64,000 nt of DNA. Source: Bacteroidales bacterium UBA6377 (lineage in GTDB: Bacteria; Bacteroidota; Bacteroidia; Bacteroidales; UBA932). The translations under genes were made by a program, and so were the position numbers. The stretch lies in assembly GCA_002438805.1 (NCBI GenBank), contig DJQV01000017.1:77726-141725 (forward strand), in the 5' to 3' direction. Below the pieces are notes generated by a model. The model saw only the letters and a program-made list of their open reading frames with translations, ran no database searches and had not been told where the DNA came from. Below are positions 8,894 through 16,794 of the stretch, piece by piece. How positions within the stretch are numbered: the stretch's first letter is position 1; each line of letters starts with the position of its first letter.

Positions 8894-8927
8894 CAAAATT
8901 ACGATTTTTTTGTATATTCGCAGCAAA
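8894..8927 (-). promoter_or_regulatory. Bacteroidota-type promoter for kbl
   Basis: On the minus strand a -7 box TAATTTTG occupies 8901-8894, with a TTTG (8927-8924) 22 bases upstream as a candidate -33 element. A start site near 8887 would leave a leader of about 17 bases. Confidence 0.65.
8913..8920 (+). promoter_or_regulatory. -7 box for the threonine dehydrogenase gene
   Basis: TATATTCG matches the Bacteroidota TAnnTTTG box at seven of eight positions and lies 26 bases before the ATG at 8947. It is back to back with the kbl promoter, separated by 11 bases, so both halves of the threonine pathway could share one control site. Confidence 0.55.
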
Positions 8928-8946
8928 TATCAATGCACATTTCGAT

Positions 8947-9903
8947 ATGAAAAATATACTCGTGGTCGGTTCCACAGGGCAGATCGGCTCGGAACTGACG
9001 ATGAAACTCAGGGGCTTGTATCCCGGGGGCAATGTGGTGGCGGGCTATGTCCGCGGGGCAGAGCCCAAGGGTGTGCTGCTCGAAAGCGGACCGTGCGAAG
9101 AGGCCGATGTCCTCAATGCCGGGCAGCTTGCCGGGATAGTGTCGAAGTACAAGATAGACACCGTCTACAACCTTGCCGCCATACTCTCCGCGACAGCCGA
9201 AAGCAAGCCACTGCTCGCCTGGAACATTCAGATCAACGGGCTCATCAACATTCTTGAAATCGCGCGCGAGAAGGGATGCGCAGTCTTCACCCCGAGTTCC
9301 ATAGGCTCGTTCGGCCCGGAGACGCCACGTGTGCTCACCCCTCAAGACACGATCCAGCGTCCGCGTACCATGTACGGGGTGACCAAGGTGGCCACTGAAC
9401 TGCTGAGTGATTATTATCATACGAAATACGGTGTCGATACGCGTTCCGTGCGTTTTCCTGGCCTGATCTCCCATGTGACCCTGCCCGGAGGGGGCACCAC
9501 CGACTATGCCGTGACCATCTATTATGCGGCCGTGAAGGGTGAGGAATTCGTCTGCCCGATCAAAGCCGGGACTTTCATGGACATGATGTACATGCCAGAC
9601 GCGCTCAAGGCCGCCGTGGACATCATGAACGCAGACCCGACCCGGTTGGTGCACCGCAACTCGTTCAACATCGCCTCGATGAGCTTCGATCCGGAGATCC
9701 TCAGTGCGAAGATCCGCGAGCACATCCCGGGCTTCCGCATGCGCTACGAGATAAATCCCGTATGCCAGGGCATAGCCGATTCTTGGCCTGACAGGATGGA
9801 TGACAGTTGTGCGCGGGAAGAATGGGGATGGAAGCCGGACTACGATCTGGAGTCGATGACCGTGGACATGATAAATGAGCTCCGCAAGAAACTTGGGAAA
9901 TAG
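8947..9903 (+). CDS. L-threonine 3-dehydrogenase, SDR (GalE-like) type
   Basis: 318 residues. The N-terminal NAD site GSTGQIG (8-14) is followed by an extended-SDR active site, Ser117/Ser118 and Tyr143-x3-Lys147 (YGVTK), and by MDMMYMPDAL, a segment characteristic of SDR-type threonine dehydrogenases rather than UDP-sugar epimerases. It oxidises threonine to 2-amino-3-oxobutyrate, the substrate of the divergently encoded kbl product. This is unrelated in fold to the zinc-dependent Tdh of E. coli. The ATG at 8947 is preferred over upstream in-frame starts because those fall within the kbl/tdh promoter region. A generic NAD-dependent epimerase is the alternative, but the kbl pairing argues against it. 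Confidence 0.9.
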   Translation: MKNILVVGSTGQIGSELTMKLRGLYPGGNVVAGYVRGAEPKGVLLESGPCEEADVLNAGQLAGIVSKYKIDTVYNLAAILSATAESKPLLAWNIQINGLINILEIAREKGCAVFTPSSIGSFGPETPRVLTPQDTIQRPRTMYGVTKVATELLSDYYHTKYGVDTRSVRFPGLISHVTLPGGGTTDYAVTIYYAAVKGEEFVCPIKAGTFMDMMYMPDALKAAVDIMNADPTRLVHRNSFNIASMSFDPEILSAKIREHIPGFRMRYEINPVCQGIADSWPDRMDDSCAREEWGWKPDYDLESMTVDMINELRKKLGK

Positions 9904-10285
9904 GGCACTGGTGTTCCGCATCGTCCGCCGCAGGCCGAGACGTGTCCTCAAGGAGACAGCTGAGACTCTCCAGTTGCGCGCTCAGGCGAAAGCTTTCCTG
10001 CCGGGTCGTCTGCGCGAACTCGCCGCCATGCACGGGTTCGAGTTCAACCAGGTACGCATCAAGCACAATGTCTCCAACTGGGGAAGCTGCTCATCCAAGG
10101 GAAACATCAACCTGAACCTCAACCTTATGAGATTGCCGGAGCATTTGAGGGATTATGTCATGTTGCACGAACTCTGCCATCTCAAGCAAATGAACCATGG
10201 CCCGGAGTTCCATGCCCTGCTCGGCAGCCTTTGCCCCGATTGGCGTGAGTGCCGCGCCAGGCTGAAAGAATACAGACTCATATAA
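9875..10285 (+). CDS. YgjP-like zinc metallopeptidase (M48-type, DUF45)
   Basis: 136 residues. The C-terminal half has the family signature: WGSCSSKGNINLN, then HELCHLKQMNH (HExxH with a third ligand region) and GPEFHALL. Members of the YgjP/DUF45 group are small predicted zinc proteases of unknown substrate; I do not assign a pathway. The N-terminus is very basic (VFRIVRRRPRRVLK). If the ATG at 9875 is used, the gene overlaps the preceding dehydrogenase gene by 29 bases; a GTG at 9911 would avoid this. It is followed 11 bases later by rpiB, so the plus-strand genes from 8947 to 11512 look co-transcribed. Confidence 0.85.
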   Translation: MSSARNLGNRALVFRIVRRRPRRVLKETAETLQLRAQAKAFLPGRLRELAAMHGFEFNQVRIKHNVSNWGSCSSKGNINLNLNLMRLPEHLRDYVMLHELCHLKQMNHGPEFHALLGSLCPDWRECRARLKEYRLI

Positions 10286-10296
10286 ATTAAACGGAT

Positions 10297-10728
10297 ATGA
10301 AAATAGGAATATGCAGTGACCATGCCGGGCTTGACTACAAGACCCGCCTCATTTCGTACCTTGTCGGCAAGGGGTACGAGGTCGTCAATTTCGGTACGGA
10401 CAGCCCTGAAAGTTGTGATTACCCTGACTTTGCGCACCCTCTCGGGTATGCTGTCGAGAAGGGGGAGGTGGATGCCGGGATCGCCATCTGCGGTACAGGC
10501 AACGGGATGGCCATAACCCTCAACCACCACCGCGGCATCAGGGCCGGGCTTGCCTGGAATGTCGAGGTCGCCAAGCTTGTGAAAGCCCACAACAACGCCA
10601 ATGTGCTCGTGATGCCGGCACGCTTCGTCTCATACCGGATGGCCGTGATGATGGTGCGTGCATGGCTCGAGACCCAGTTTGCCGGGGGACGGCATCAGAG
10701 AAGAATTGACAAGATTGTTTGCGAATGA
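10297..10728 (+). CDS. rpiB: ribose 5-phosphate isomerase B
   Basis: 143 residues, the normal RpiB length. The phosphate-binding N-terminus (MKIGICSDHAG), Cys65 in the AICGTGNGM active-site loop, and the RAGLAWN segment are all present. It interconverts ribose 5-phosphate and ribulose 5-phosphate in the pentose phosphate pathway in the cytosol. Some RpiB/LacA family members act on allose or galactose phosphates; nothing here favours that. The 3' end overlaps the presumed truB start. Confidence 0.95.
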   Translation: MKIGICSDHAGLDYKTRLISYLVGKGYEVVNFGTDSPESCDYPDFAHPLGYAVEKGEVDAGIAICGTGNGMAITLNHHRGIRAGLAWNVEVAKLVKAHNNANVLVMPARFVSYRMAVMMVRAWLETQFAGGRHQRRIDKIVCE

Positions 10729-11512
10729 CATTTCCTCCTATCCGGAGGGGATAATACTTCCGATAGACAAACCCTATCGCTGGACTTCGGCGGACGTGAT
10801 ACGCAAGATCAAGTTCGCCGCTGTCAGACATTTCGGTAAGAAGAACCTCAAGGTCGGCCATGCCGGGACGCTGGACCCGCTCGCGACCGGCATACTCCTC
10901 GTCTGCATAGGGGAGGCCACCAAGAAGGCGGAGTCCCTCCAGGCCTCTCCAAAGGAATATGTCGCCGGTGTCACTTTCGGCGCCACTACCGCCTCGTATG
11001 ATCTTGAGAAGGAGATTGACAGGGAGTGCCCGTTGGACGGGGTGAGCGAGGAGAGTGTCCGCTCTGTCCTGCCTTCCTTTGTCGGGGCGCAGATGCAGGT
11101 GGCCCCGCTTTTCAGTGCCAAGTCTGTAGATGGTGTGCGCGCATACGAGACTGCGCGTAGGCTTTATCGTCAGGGGCGGCTCGAAGAGGGGTCGGATCTT
11201 ATCCGCGCAAGCAGGATAGAAATCCACGATCTGGAGTTGCTTTCTTATGGTGTGCCGGAATTTGCGGCCCCTTCTTCAGGTGACGGACGGAGCTCCCGGA
11301 TCAATGTGGCAGACATCAGCGGGTATTCACTCCCGACAGCCATGATACGCGTAGCCTGCAGCAAAGGGACATATATCCGCGCCCTTGCGCGTGACCTTGG
11401 TGAGGCTCTCGGCAGCGGTGCCTTCTTGAGTTCTCTCCGCCGCACCCGCAACGGCGGTTTCACCATCGACGACGCCCTCTCTCTCGACGACGCCCTCGCG
11501 ATGCTGGGGTAG
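10658..11512 (+). CDS. truB: tRNA pseudouridine(55) synthase
   Basis: 284 residues from the first ATG. The catalytic motif GHAGTLDPLATG carries Asp73. The N-terminal ILPIDKPYRWTSADV and the later GVTFGATTASYDLEKE, FSAKSVDGVRAYE and CSKGTYIRALARDLGEAL blocks are those of TruB, which isomerises U55 in the T-loop of tRNAs. The start is uncertain: the ATG at 10658 overlaps rpiB by 71 bases and adds about 30 residues with no family counterpart. In-frame TTG codons at 10706 and 10715 would give a more usual N-terminus and would lie within the last bases of rpiB. An ATG at 10725 is out of frame. Confidence 0.93.
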   Translation: MHGSRPSLPGDGIREELTRLFANDISSYPEGIILPIDKPYRWTSADVIRKIKFAAVRHFGKKNLKVGHAGTLDPLATGILLVCIGEATKKAESLQASPKEYVAGVTFGATTASYDLEKEIDRECPLDGVSEESVRSVLPSFVGAQMQVAPLFSAKSVDGVRAYETARRLYRQGRLEEGSDLIRASRIEIHDLELLSYGVPEFAAPSSGDGRSSRINVADISGYSLPTAMIRVACSKGTYIRALARDLGEALGSGAFLSSLRRTRNGGFTIDDALSLDDALAMLG

Positions 11513-11577
11513 TTCAGATTGCATTTAGGACGAATTCCGAGATATTAGATTTCAGCCGACTATAACTCGATCTTCTG

Positions 11578-11643
11578 TATAGGACAGGACAGGGGCTCCA
11601 CGGGCGATATTTTGTTTTGAGCCCGTGGAGTCCCTGTCCTATA
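11578..11643. repeat. long imperfect inverted repeat (23-bp stem) between truB and gltX
   Basis: The left arm (11578-11605) and right arm (11621-11643) pair over 11 plus 12 bases, including one G-U pair, with a 5-base bulge (ACAGG, a tandem copy of the neighbouring ACAGG) on the left. The loop is 15 bases and A/T rich. There is no T-run after either arm, so it is not a standard terminator. It lies between two convergent genes. Confidence 0.75.
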
Positions 11644-11649
11644 GCAATA

Positions 11650-11671
11650 TTTCCTGTTTTGAGCCAGGAAA
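11650..11671. repeat. small hairpin sharing its loop sequence with the preceding inverted repeat
   Basis: TTTCCTG (11650-11656) pairs perfectly with CAGGAAA (11665-11671) around an 8-base loop. The 11-base string TGTTTTGAGCC occurs both here (11655-11665) and across the loop of the larger hairpin (11613-11623). The rest of 11513-11716 holds no recognisable gene. Confidence 0.6.
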
Positions 11672-11716
11672 CCCCTCCACTGTTATGCGTGCACACAAAC
11701 GTACACGTGTATATGG

Positions 11717-13342
11717 CTACCCCAGGCGCTCCTTGATGTAGTGCAGGCGGCTGAGGGTCTCGCCCTTGCCGATGAGCGTCATCATGTCGTGGATCCCGAG
11801 TCCGCTTGAAGAACCGGTGAGCGCGAGACGGATGAGATTCATCACCTTGCCGACAGGCATGCCTTCGGCGCGGATGAAACCCTCAAGCGTGTCCGCATCG
11901 GAGTTCTCCACCGCACGGAGAGCGTCCTGATAGATGTCCTCGTACCAGAACTTGTCCACGTCCTTGGCGAGGAAAGGTGCGGTGAGGCTGTCGTCGTACA
12001 CCTTGGCGCGCGGATCGGCAGGCCTTCCGTCCGCCGGTTTAGCCGAGGCGGCTCCTGCCTTTACTCCGTACTTTGCATATTCTGACGGAGCTATGAAGAG
12101 GCACGCGGCGATGTCCCAGAAATCCTTGACAAAAGTCGCCCTGTCCTTGGTGAGGGCTATCACCGCCATCACATAGCTGCGCTCGACATTGAGCTTCTTC
12201 GCTTCCAGCATCGGGATGAACAGGTCGGCAAGCTCCTCGTCAGGCTTGGCCCTGAGATACTCGCGGTTGAACCATCTGGCTTTTTCCGGGTTGAATTTGG
12301 CTCCTGCTTTGCCGACTTTCTCCAGGGAGAATGCCTGTATGAGCTCCGGCATGGTGAAAATTTCCTGTTCCGTGCCGGGATTCCAGCCGAGCATGGCGAG
12401 CATGTTCACAAATGCGTCAGGGAAATACCCGTCCTCGCGGTAGCCTCGGGAAGTCTCGCCTTCAGCATTAGTCCAGGCAAGCGGGAACACAGGGAATCCC
12501 ATCTTGTCTCCGTCACGCTTGCTGAGTTTGCCGTTGCCGACAGGCTTGAGAAGAAGCGGGAGATGTGCGAACCGCGGCATCGTCTCTTCCCAGCCGAAGG
12601 CCCTGTAGAGAAGGTAGTGCAGCGGCAGGGACGGAAGCCATTCTTCTCCGCGGATGACTTCAGTGATTTCCATCAGGTGGTCATCCACGATGTTGGCCAG
12701 ATGATAGGTCGGGAGCTCGTCAGCCCTTTTCCACAGCACCTTGTCATCGAGGGTGGCAGTGTTGACTTCGATATGGCCTCTGATGAGGTCGTCCATCTCC
12801 ACTGTCATGTCTTCCGGCATCTTGAACCTTATGGTCCAGTCGGTCCGGGTGCTGAGCATCTCCTCCACCTGATCCTGCGGGAGGGAGAGGGAGTTTCGCA
12901 TCTGGCCTCTGGTCAGATGATTGTAGATGAAAGTGATGCCGGCATTCTCACTGCGGGAGCGCATCAGTTCCAGATCTTCCGGAGTGTCGAAGGCATAGTA
13001 GGCCCACCCGCTCTCCACGAGCAGTTCCGCGTATTTGCGGTAGATGTCTTTGCGCTGGCTCTGGCGGTACGGGGCGTGCGGGTGCTTCTCCGACGGCACT
13101 TCCACCACCTTCCCGTTCTCGTCTACCCCCTCGTCGGGGATGATGCCGCACCAGCGGAGAGAGTCGATGATGTACTGCTCCGCACCAGGCACGAAGCGCT
13201 GGGAGTCGGTGTCCTCTATGCGGAGGATGAAGTCCCCTCCGTTCTTTTTGGCGTACAGATAGTTGTAGAGCGCTGTCCTGACTCCGCCCATGTGAAGCGG
13301 GCCGGTAGGTGACGGCGCAAATCTTACTCTTGTTCTTTTCAT
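11717..13342 (-). CDS. gltX: glutamyl-tRNA synthetase
   Basis: 541 residues. It is a class I synthetase with the HIGH-type motif (FAPSPTGPLHMGGVRTAL), LRIEDTD, and a KMSKS-type loop GKLSKRDGDKMGFPVF. It charges tRNA-Glu in the cytosol. Bacteroidota enzymes carry an insertion like the one around residues 440-460 (alanine and proline rich here). It is the last gene of the dcw operon: its ATG overlaps the ftsZ stop by 4 bases, so it is probably co-translated with the division genes. Downstream lies the hairpin-bearing convergent region. Confidence 0.97.
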   Translation of the reverse strand: MKRTRVRFAPSPTGPLHMGGVRTALYNYLYAKKNGGDFILRIEDTDSQRFVPGAEQYIIDSLRWCGIIPDEGVDENGKVVEVPSEKHPHAPYRQSQRKDIYRKYAELLVESGWAYYAFDTPEDLELMRSRSENAGITFIYNHLTRGQMRNSLSLPQDQVEEMLSTRTDWTIRFKMPEDMTVEMDDLIRGHIEVNTATLDDKVLWKRADELPTYHLANIVDDHLMEITEVIRGEEWLPSLPLHYLLYRAFGWEETMPRFAHLPLLLKPVGNGKLSKRDGDKMGFPVFPLAWTNAEGETSRGYREDGYFPDAFVNMLAMLGWNPGTEQEIFTMPELIQAFSLEKVGKAGAKFNPEKARWFNREYLRAKPDEELADLFIPMLEAKKLNVERSYVMAVIALTKDRATFVKDFWDIAACLFIAPSEYAKYGVKAGAASAKPADGRPADPRAKVYDDSLTAPFLAKDVDKFWYEDIYQDALRAVENSDADTLEGFIRAEGMPVGKVMNLIRLALTGSSSGLGIHDMMTLIGKGETLSRLHYIKERLG

Positions 13343-14583
13343 CTTTGTATTCTTCTTATTGCCGGTACATTCTCGAGTTCGGAGAGCTGGTCTCCCTTGC
13401 CCACTATCAGGGCCGGTTTCTTGTCCGGGTCATAGTTGAACTTGCGGATATTGCTTTTTGTGTTGAATCCGATCTGCTGCGAGCCGCTGTCCGGGGCGAG
13501 GGAGATGCCCTCCTCCCGTGCGGCGGAGTTCTTGTCGTAGACGAAGTCCTTGTTGATCATGATATAGTTGCCCATGTCCCGAGCCGGGCCGATGACATCG
13601 GAGAAGCGCAGTCCCGTCACGATGGAGGTGATGCGGATGGTGTCCCCGATTTCAGAGGAGTCGTCCCAGATCAGACCGCGCTTGAAATTGTTGGCGCGGC
13701 CGGTGTATTCGTCTATTTTGGCGTTGATGCGGTTAAGGTCGTCCATCGTCAGGCCCTGATCGTTCTTGCCGCAGGTGATGTTGATGAGCACCTTCTTGGC
13801 GGTTTTGAGGTCGAAGTCGTTGAGCAGGGGTGACTCGAAGGCGGCCTTGACGGCCGTCTCGATACGGTCCTTGCCCGAGCCGGTGCCGCAGCCCATCAGG
13901 GCCATGCCGCTGTCTTTCATCATGGTCTCCACGTCCTTGAAGTCCACGTTGATGTAGCCGGACTGCTTGATGATTTCCACTATGCCCCTGACAGCGGTGG
14001 CGAGCACCTCATCGGCCTGCGGGAAAGCGTCCTGTATCAGCTGGTTGCCGTAGTATTCGTGGAGCTTCTCGTTGTTGATGATGAGCAGGCTGTCCACATT
14101 CTTCTCAAGCTCGTGGATGCCATCTATTGCCCTGGAAAGGGCCTCGTTGCCCTCGTTGAGGAAGGGGAGTGTGACGACTGCCACGGTGAGGATACCCTTA
14201 TCCTTTGACATCTTGGCGATGACAGGTGCGGCGCCGGTGCCGGTGCCGCCGCCCATGCCGGCGGTGATGAAGAGCATCTTGGTATGGGAGTCGAGCACGA
14301 TCTTCTCAATCTGCTCCTGACTCTCGATGGCGGCGTTGCGGCCGTTGATCGGATTGGTACCCGCTCCGAGCCCGCGTCCCATCTGGATCTGTGTCGGGAC
14401 AGGGCTGCATCTGAGGGCCTGCGAGTCGGTGTTGCACACCACAAAACTGCATCCCTTAATGCCCTGACGGTACATATAGCTTACGGCATTGCAGCCGCCG
14501 CCGCCCACACCGAGCACCTTGATGATGTCATCTGATGTCACCCAGTCGCTCGGGGTGATGCTGTCTATCATTGTGTCTTCCAT
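13339..14583 (-). CDS. ftsZ: cell division protein FtsZ
   Basis: 414 residues. The tubulin-like GTPase core shows GVGGGGCNAV, the GMGGGTGTGAAP tubulin signature, and the synergy-loop region with NRINAKIDEYTG. The conserved C-terminal tail ENVPAIRRIQR, which binds FtsA and other partners, is intact. The linker between core and tail is short (about 60 residues). FtsZ polymerises at mid-cell to form the division ring. It lies 13 bases downstream of ftsA and overlaps gltX by 4 bases. Confidence 0.98.
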   Translation of the reverse strand: MEDTMIDSITPSDWVTSDDIIKVLGVGGGGCNAVSYMYRQGIKGCSFVVCNTDSQALRCSPVPTQIQMGRGLGAGTNPINGRNAAIESQEQIEKIVLDSHTKMLFITAGMGGGTGTGAAPVIAKMSKDKGILTVAVVTLPFLNEGNEALSRAIDGIHELEKNVDSLLIINNEKLHEYYGNQLIQDAFPQADEVLATAVRGIVEIIKQSGYINVDFKDVETMMKDSGMALMGCGTGSGKDRIETAVKAAFESPLLNDFDLKTAKKVLINITCGKNDQGLTMDDLNRINAKIDEYTGRANNFKRGLIWDDSSEIGDTIRITSIVTGLRFSDVIGPARDMGNYIMINKDFVYDKNSAAREEGISLAPDSGSQQIGFNTKSNIRKFNYDPDKKPALIVGKGDQLSELENVPAIRRIQR

Positions 14584-14596
14584 ATCTGTCTCTGTT

Positions 14597-16030
14597 TTAA
14601 TTCATGGAGTCGAAGAGGTTTCCGACCGTCTCGTCGAACACTCCTTCGAGCTTGTTGCTCACTTTCTTGCGGAAGATGGATGTCCATGTGATCTTGTCTT
14701 TGCCCTCCTTCTTTTTTTTCTTCGGGTTCGGGGTTATCACCTCCCCGGAGATATCATGTCCCTGGAAGAGTTCGCCCTTGCCTTCGCTGTCAAGCGCGGG
14801 TGCATCACCGCTTTCTTCCACGGGGGCCGACGCCTCGTCGATGCAGTTGAGGTGGGCGTCCCTCTTCGCTTCAAGTATCATACCTATGGTGGCTGCGGCT
14901 GAGGTCTCCGTCACTCCGGCGCAGCCGCCGGAACTGAATTTGCGTGTGCGCGGGAAGCCGATGCGCACCACATATCCCGACATGTCCTTGAAGAGGTTGG
15001 CAAAATTGACGAGTTCGGCCCCGCCGCCGGTGAGGACTATGCCGTTGCGCAGGTTGTCAGCGAATCCGCTCTCCTGGATCTGGAAGAGCACGGCGTCGAT
15101 AATCTCCTTGGCGCGGCAGTTGATGATCTCGGACAGGTATTTGACCGGGAGCTGCTCGTAAGTGCCGTTCTCGTCATCGTTGATCTGTATCACTTTCTCG
15201 CTCAGTGACTGGAGCTTGTCAGGCTGGCAGGCGCCGTAGGCGAGCTTGATGTTCTCGGCGAGGCGCTCGTTGAACCCGCATTCATATTTGATGTCGGCGG
15301 TGATGCTCTTGCCGCCGAACGGGATGGAGGAGTAATGCCTCAGAAGCCCGCCTTTGTAGATGGTCAGTGAGGTTACTCCGGCGCCTACCTCCACGAGGGC
15401 AACGCCGTTCTCTTTTTCTGCATCAGTCAGCACGGCCTGTGCCACCGCCGTCGGGACGAACACCTTGCGTGCCGGGGCTATGCCGGTGAAGTTGAGCATG
15501 GTGTCCAGATCGGAGGATGCTTTCTTTGAGCCGATGAAGATCTTGAAATTGCCTTCGAGATTCTCGGCTGTGACGCCGATCACGTCCTCCTCGCTTGCGC
15601 ACATCAGATCGTCATCGGCGGAGAAAGACTGGGCCACAGCCCCGTAGATCTCCTCCTTGAGTTCGTCCTCGAGAGGGTAACTGTCTATGGCGAGGCCCTT
15701 GAGGTTGTTGATTTCTTCTCTGGTGATGCAGGAGTATGGGTCGCTGCGGCTCATTCTGGCGCTCGCCGACTCCTGGCGGATGCTGTACCGGGGGAGTCCT
15801 GTCACCAGCTGGAGTATCTTGATCCCGAGTTCTTCCTCGGCGTCCTTGACTGCCTTCTCGAGAGCTGTCGCGGCCCTCTTGGGTGCGAATACGCAGCTGT
15901 AGCGGATGCCGTCCGAGGGCACCTCCCTGTAGTAGATGATCTGCACATCTTCACCGTCCACTTTGGCTACGCTGAGGGCTATCTTGGAAGTGCCCAGGTC
16001 CGCAGCCGCTATGTATCTTTCTGTCTGCAT
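14597..16030 (-). CDS. ftsA: cell division protein FtsA
   Basis: 477 residues. The actin-like ATPase motifs are phosphate-1 (AAADLGTSKIAL), phosphate-2 (VEVGAGVTSLTIYKGG) and adenosine (VLTGGGAELVN). A charged linker with a run of lysines (residues about 430-445) precedes a C-terminal amphipathic helix that would bind the membrane (WTSIFRKKVSNKLEGVF). FtsA tethers FtsZ filaments to the inner membrane. The ATG overlaps the end of ftsQ by 22 bases. It is longer than E. coli FtsA (420), mainly through the linker. Confidence 0.97.
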   Translation of the reverse strand: MQTERYIAAADLGTSKIALSVAKVDGEDVQIIYYREVPSDGIRYSCVFAPKRAATALEKAVKDAEEELGIKILQLVTGLPRYSIRQESASARMSRSDPYSCITREEINNLKGLAIDSYPLEDELKEEIYGAVAQSFSADDDLMCASEEDVIGVTAENLEGNFKIFIGSKKASSDLDTMLNFTGIAPARKVFVPTAVAQAVLTDAEKENGVALVEVGAGVTSLTIYKGGLLRHYSSIPFGGKSITADIKYECGFNERLAENIKLAYGACQPDKLQSLSEKVIQINDDENGTYEQLPVKYLSEIINCRAKEIIDAVLFQIQESGFADNLRNGIVLTGGGAELVNFANLFKDMSGYVVRIGFPRTRKFSSGGCAGVTETSAAATIGMILEAKRDAHLNCIDEASAPVEESGDAPALDSEGKGELFQGHDISGEVITPNPKKKKKEGKDKITWTSIFRKKVSNKLEGVFDETVGNLFDSMN

Positions 16031-16794
16031 ATTATTTGTCTCCTGTATTTTAAGTTTACACTCTTGTAGTGCCCCTCTTCCACAGAGGGCGCAATGTAGT
16101 CATAATATTTTTCAATTTCTGCGAATTTTTCCTTGAGGGAATGCGGCTCTCCCAATATGAATAACTCGTCTCCCCGGCTCATCTTGAGGCCCACGTCCCC
16201 TCCGGGCCTGACGAAGATGCTGTCGGTGATGTTCCTCCATGTCCTGGAGGATTCTATAATCTTGTTCATCTCAAGCATCGAGGCCAGCCATGCCCGTTCC
16301 TCTTCAGTGGGGGCTTCGCCCTTGTAGCCGTCCGGCACATTCACGGGGATGCTGCCAGTGACTGTGCGCACGGTGGCGGTGAAGGATTTGTGCAGGGGGA
16401 AGATGTAACCGTTGGAGGCGATGTAGAAGCCCTTGTCCCCGTCCTGGAATCTCATCACGGGGGCGCGCTGCGTTATGCTTATGTGCAGTGTGCCGTCCGA
16501 GGTGGTCCAGGCTTCGCTTTTGAGCACCGCGCTCCTGCTTTCTATGAGCCTTTCTATCCTGGGCAGGTCCACGCTGTCGAGTCTCTGGCCTATGTATCTG
16601 CCGTAACGGCTGTCAAGGTAACCTCTGATGTCGTCCGCCGTCACAAACTTCAGGCTGTCCTTGAAGTGGACTTCCAGCCTGCTGCATCCAAGGGCGGCCC
16701 TGTCTTCACGGCTGCTGTGCACAAGGAGACCCAGCCCCGTGCAGAGTGCTGCTGCGAGGACTGAAGCTGTGATTATGCGGGCGGTCCGGTTCAT
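16009..16794 (-). CDS. ftsQ: cell division protein FtsQ/DivIB-like
   Basis: 261 residues with an N-terminal transmembrane segment (residues about 7-27) and a periplasmic part. The latter begins with a POTRA-like region (LEVHFKDSLKFVTADDIRGYL) and continues with the beta domain (LHISITQRAPVMRFQD, GFYIASNGYIFPL). Sequence conservation in FtsQ is weak, so the call leans on gene order between murC and ftsA. It bridges early and late divisome proteins. It overlaps the murC stop by 4 bases. Confidence 0.88.
   Translation of the reverse strand: MNRTARIITASVLAAALCTGLGLLVHSSREDRAALGCSRLEVHFKDSLKFVTADDIRGYLDSRYGRYIGQRLDSVDLPRIERLIESRSAVLKSEAWTTSDGTLHISITQRAPVMRFQDGDKGFYIASNGYIFPLHKSFTATVRTVTGSIPVNVPDGYKGEAPTEEERAWLASMLEMNKIIESSRTWRNITDSIFVRPGGDVGLKMSRGDELFILGEPHSLKEKFAEIEKYYDYIAPSVEEGHYKSVNLKYRRQIICRQKDT

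Noticed and set aside
8871..9032. N-terminal extension of the kbl reading frame (54 residues)
   Set aside because: It crosses the divergent promoter region and overlaps the neighbouring dehydrogenase gene; the ATG at 8870 gives the family-standard length.
8899..9951. 350-codon minus-strand open frame opposite the threonine dehydrogenase gene
   Set aside because: It mirrors a gene with convincing family motifs on the plus strand and has no recognisable domain; a by-product of GC-rich codon use.
11513..11716. Possible tRNA or other known RNA gene in the truB-gltX gap
   Set aside because: The stems do not form a cloverleaf and no T-loop or anticodon-loop pattern is present.
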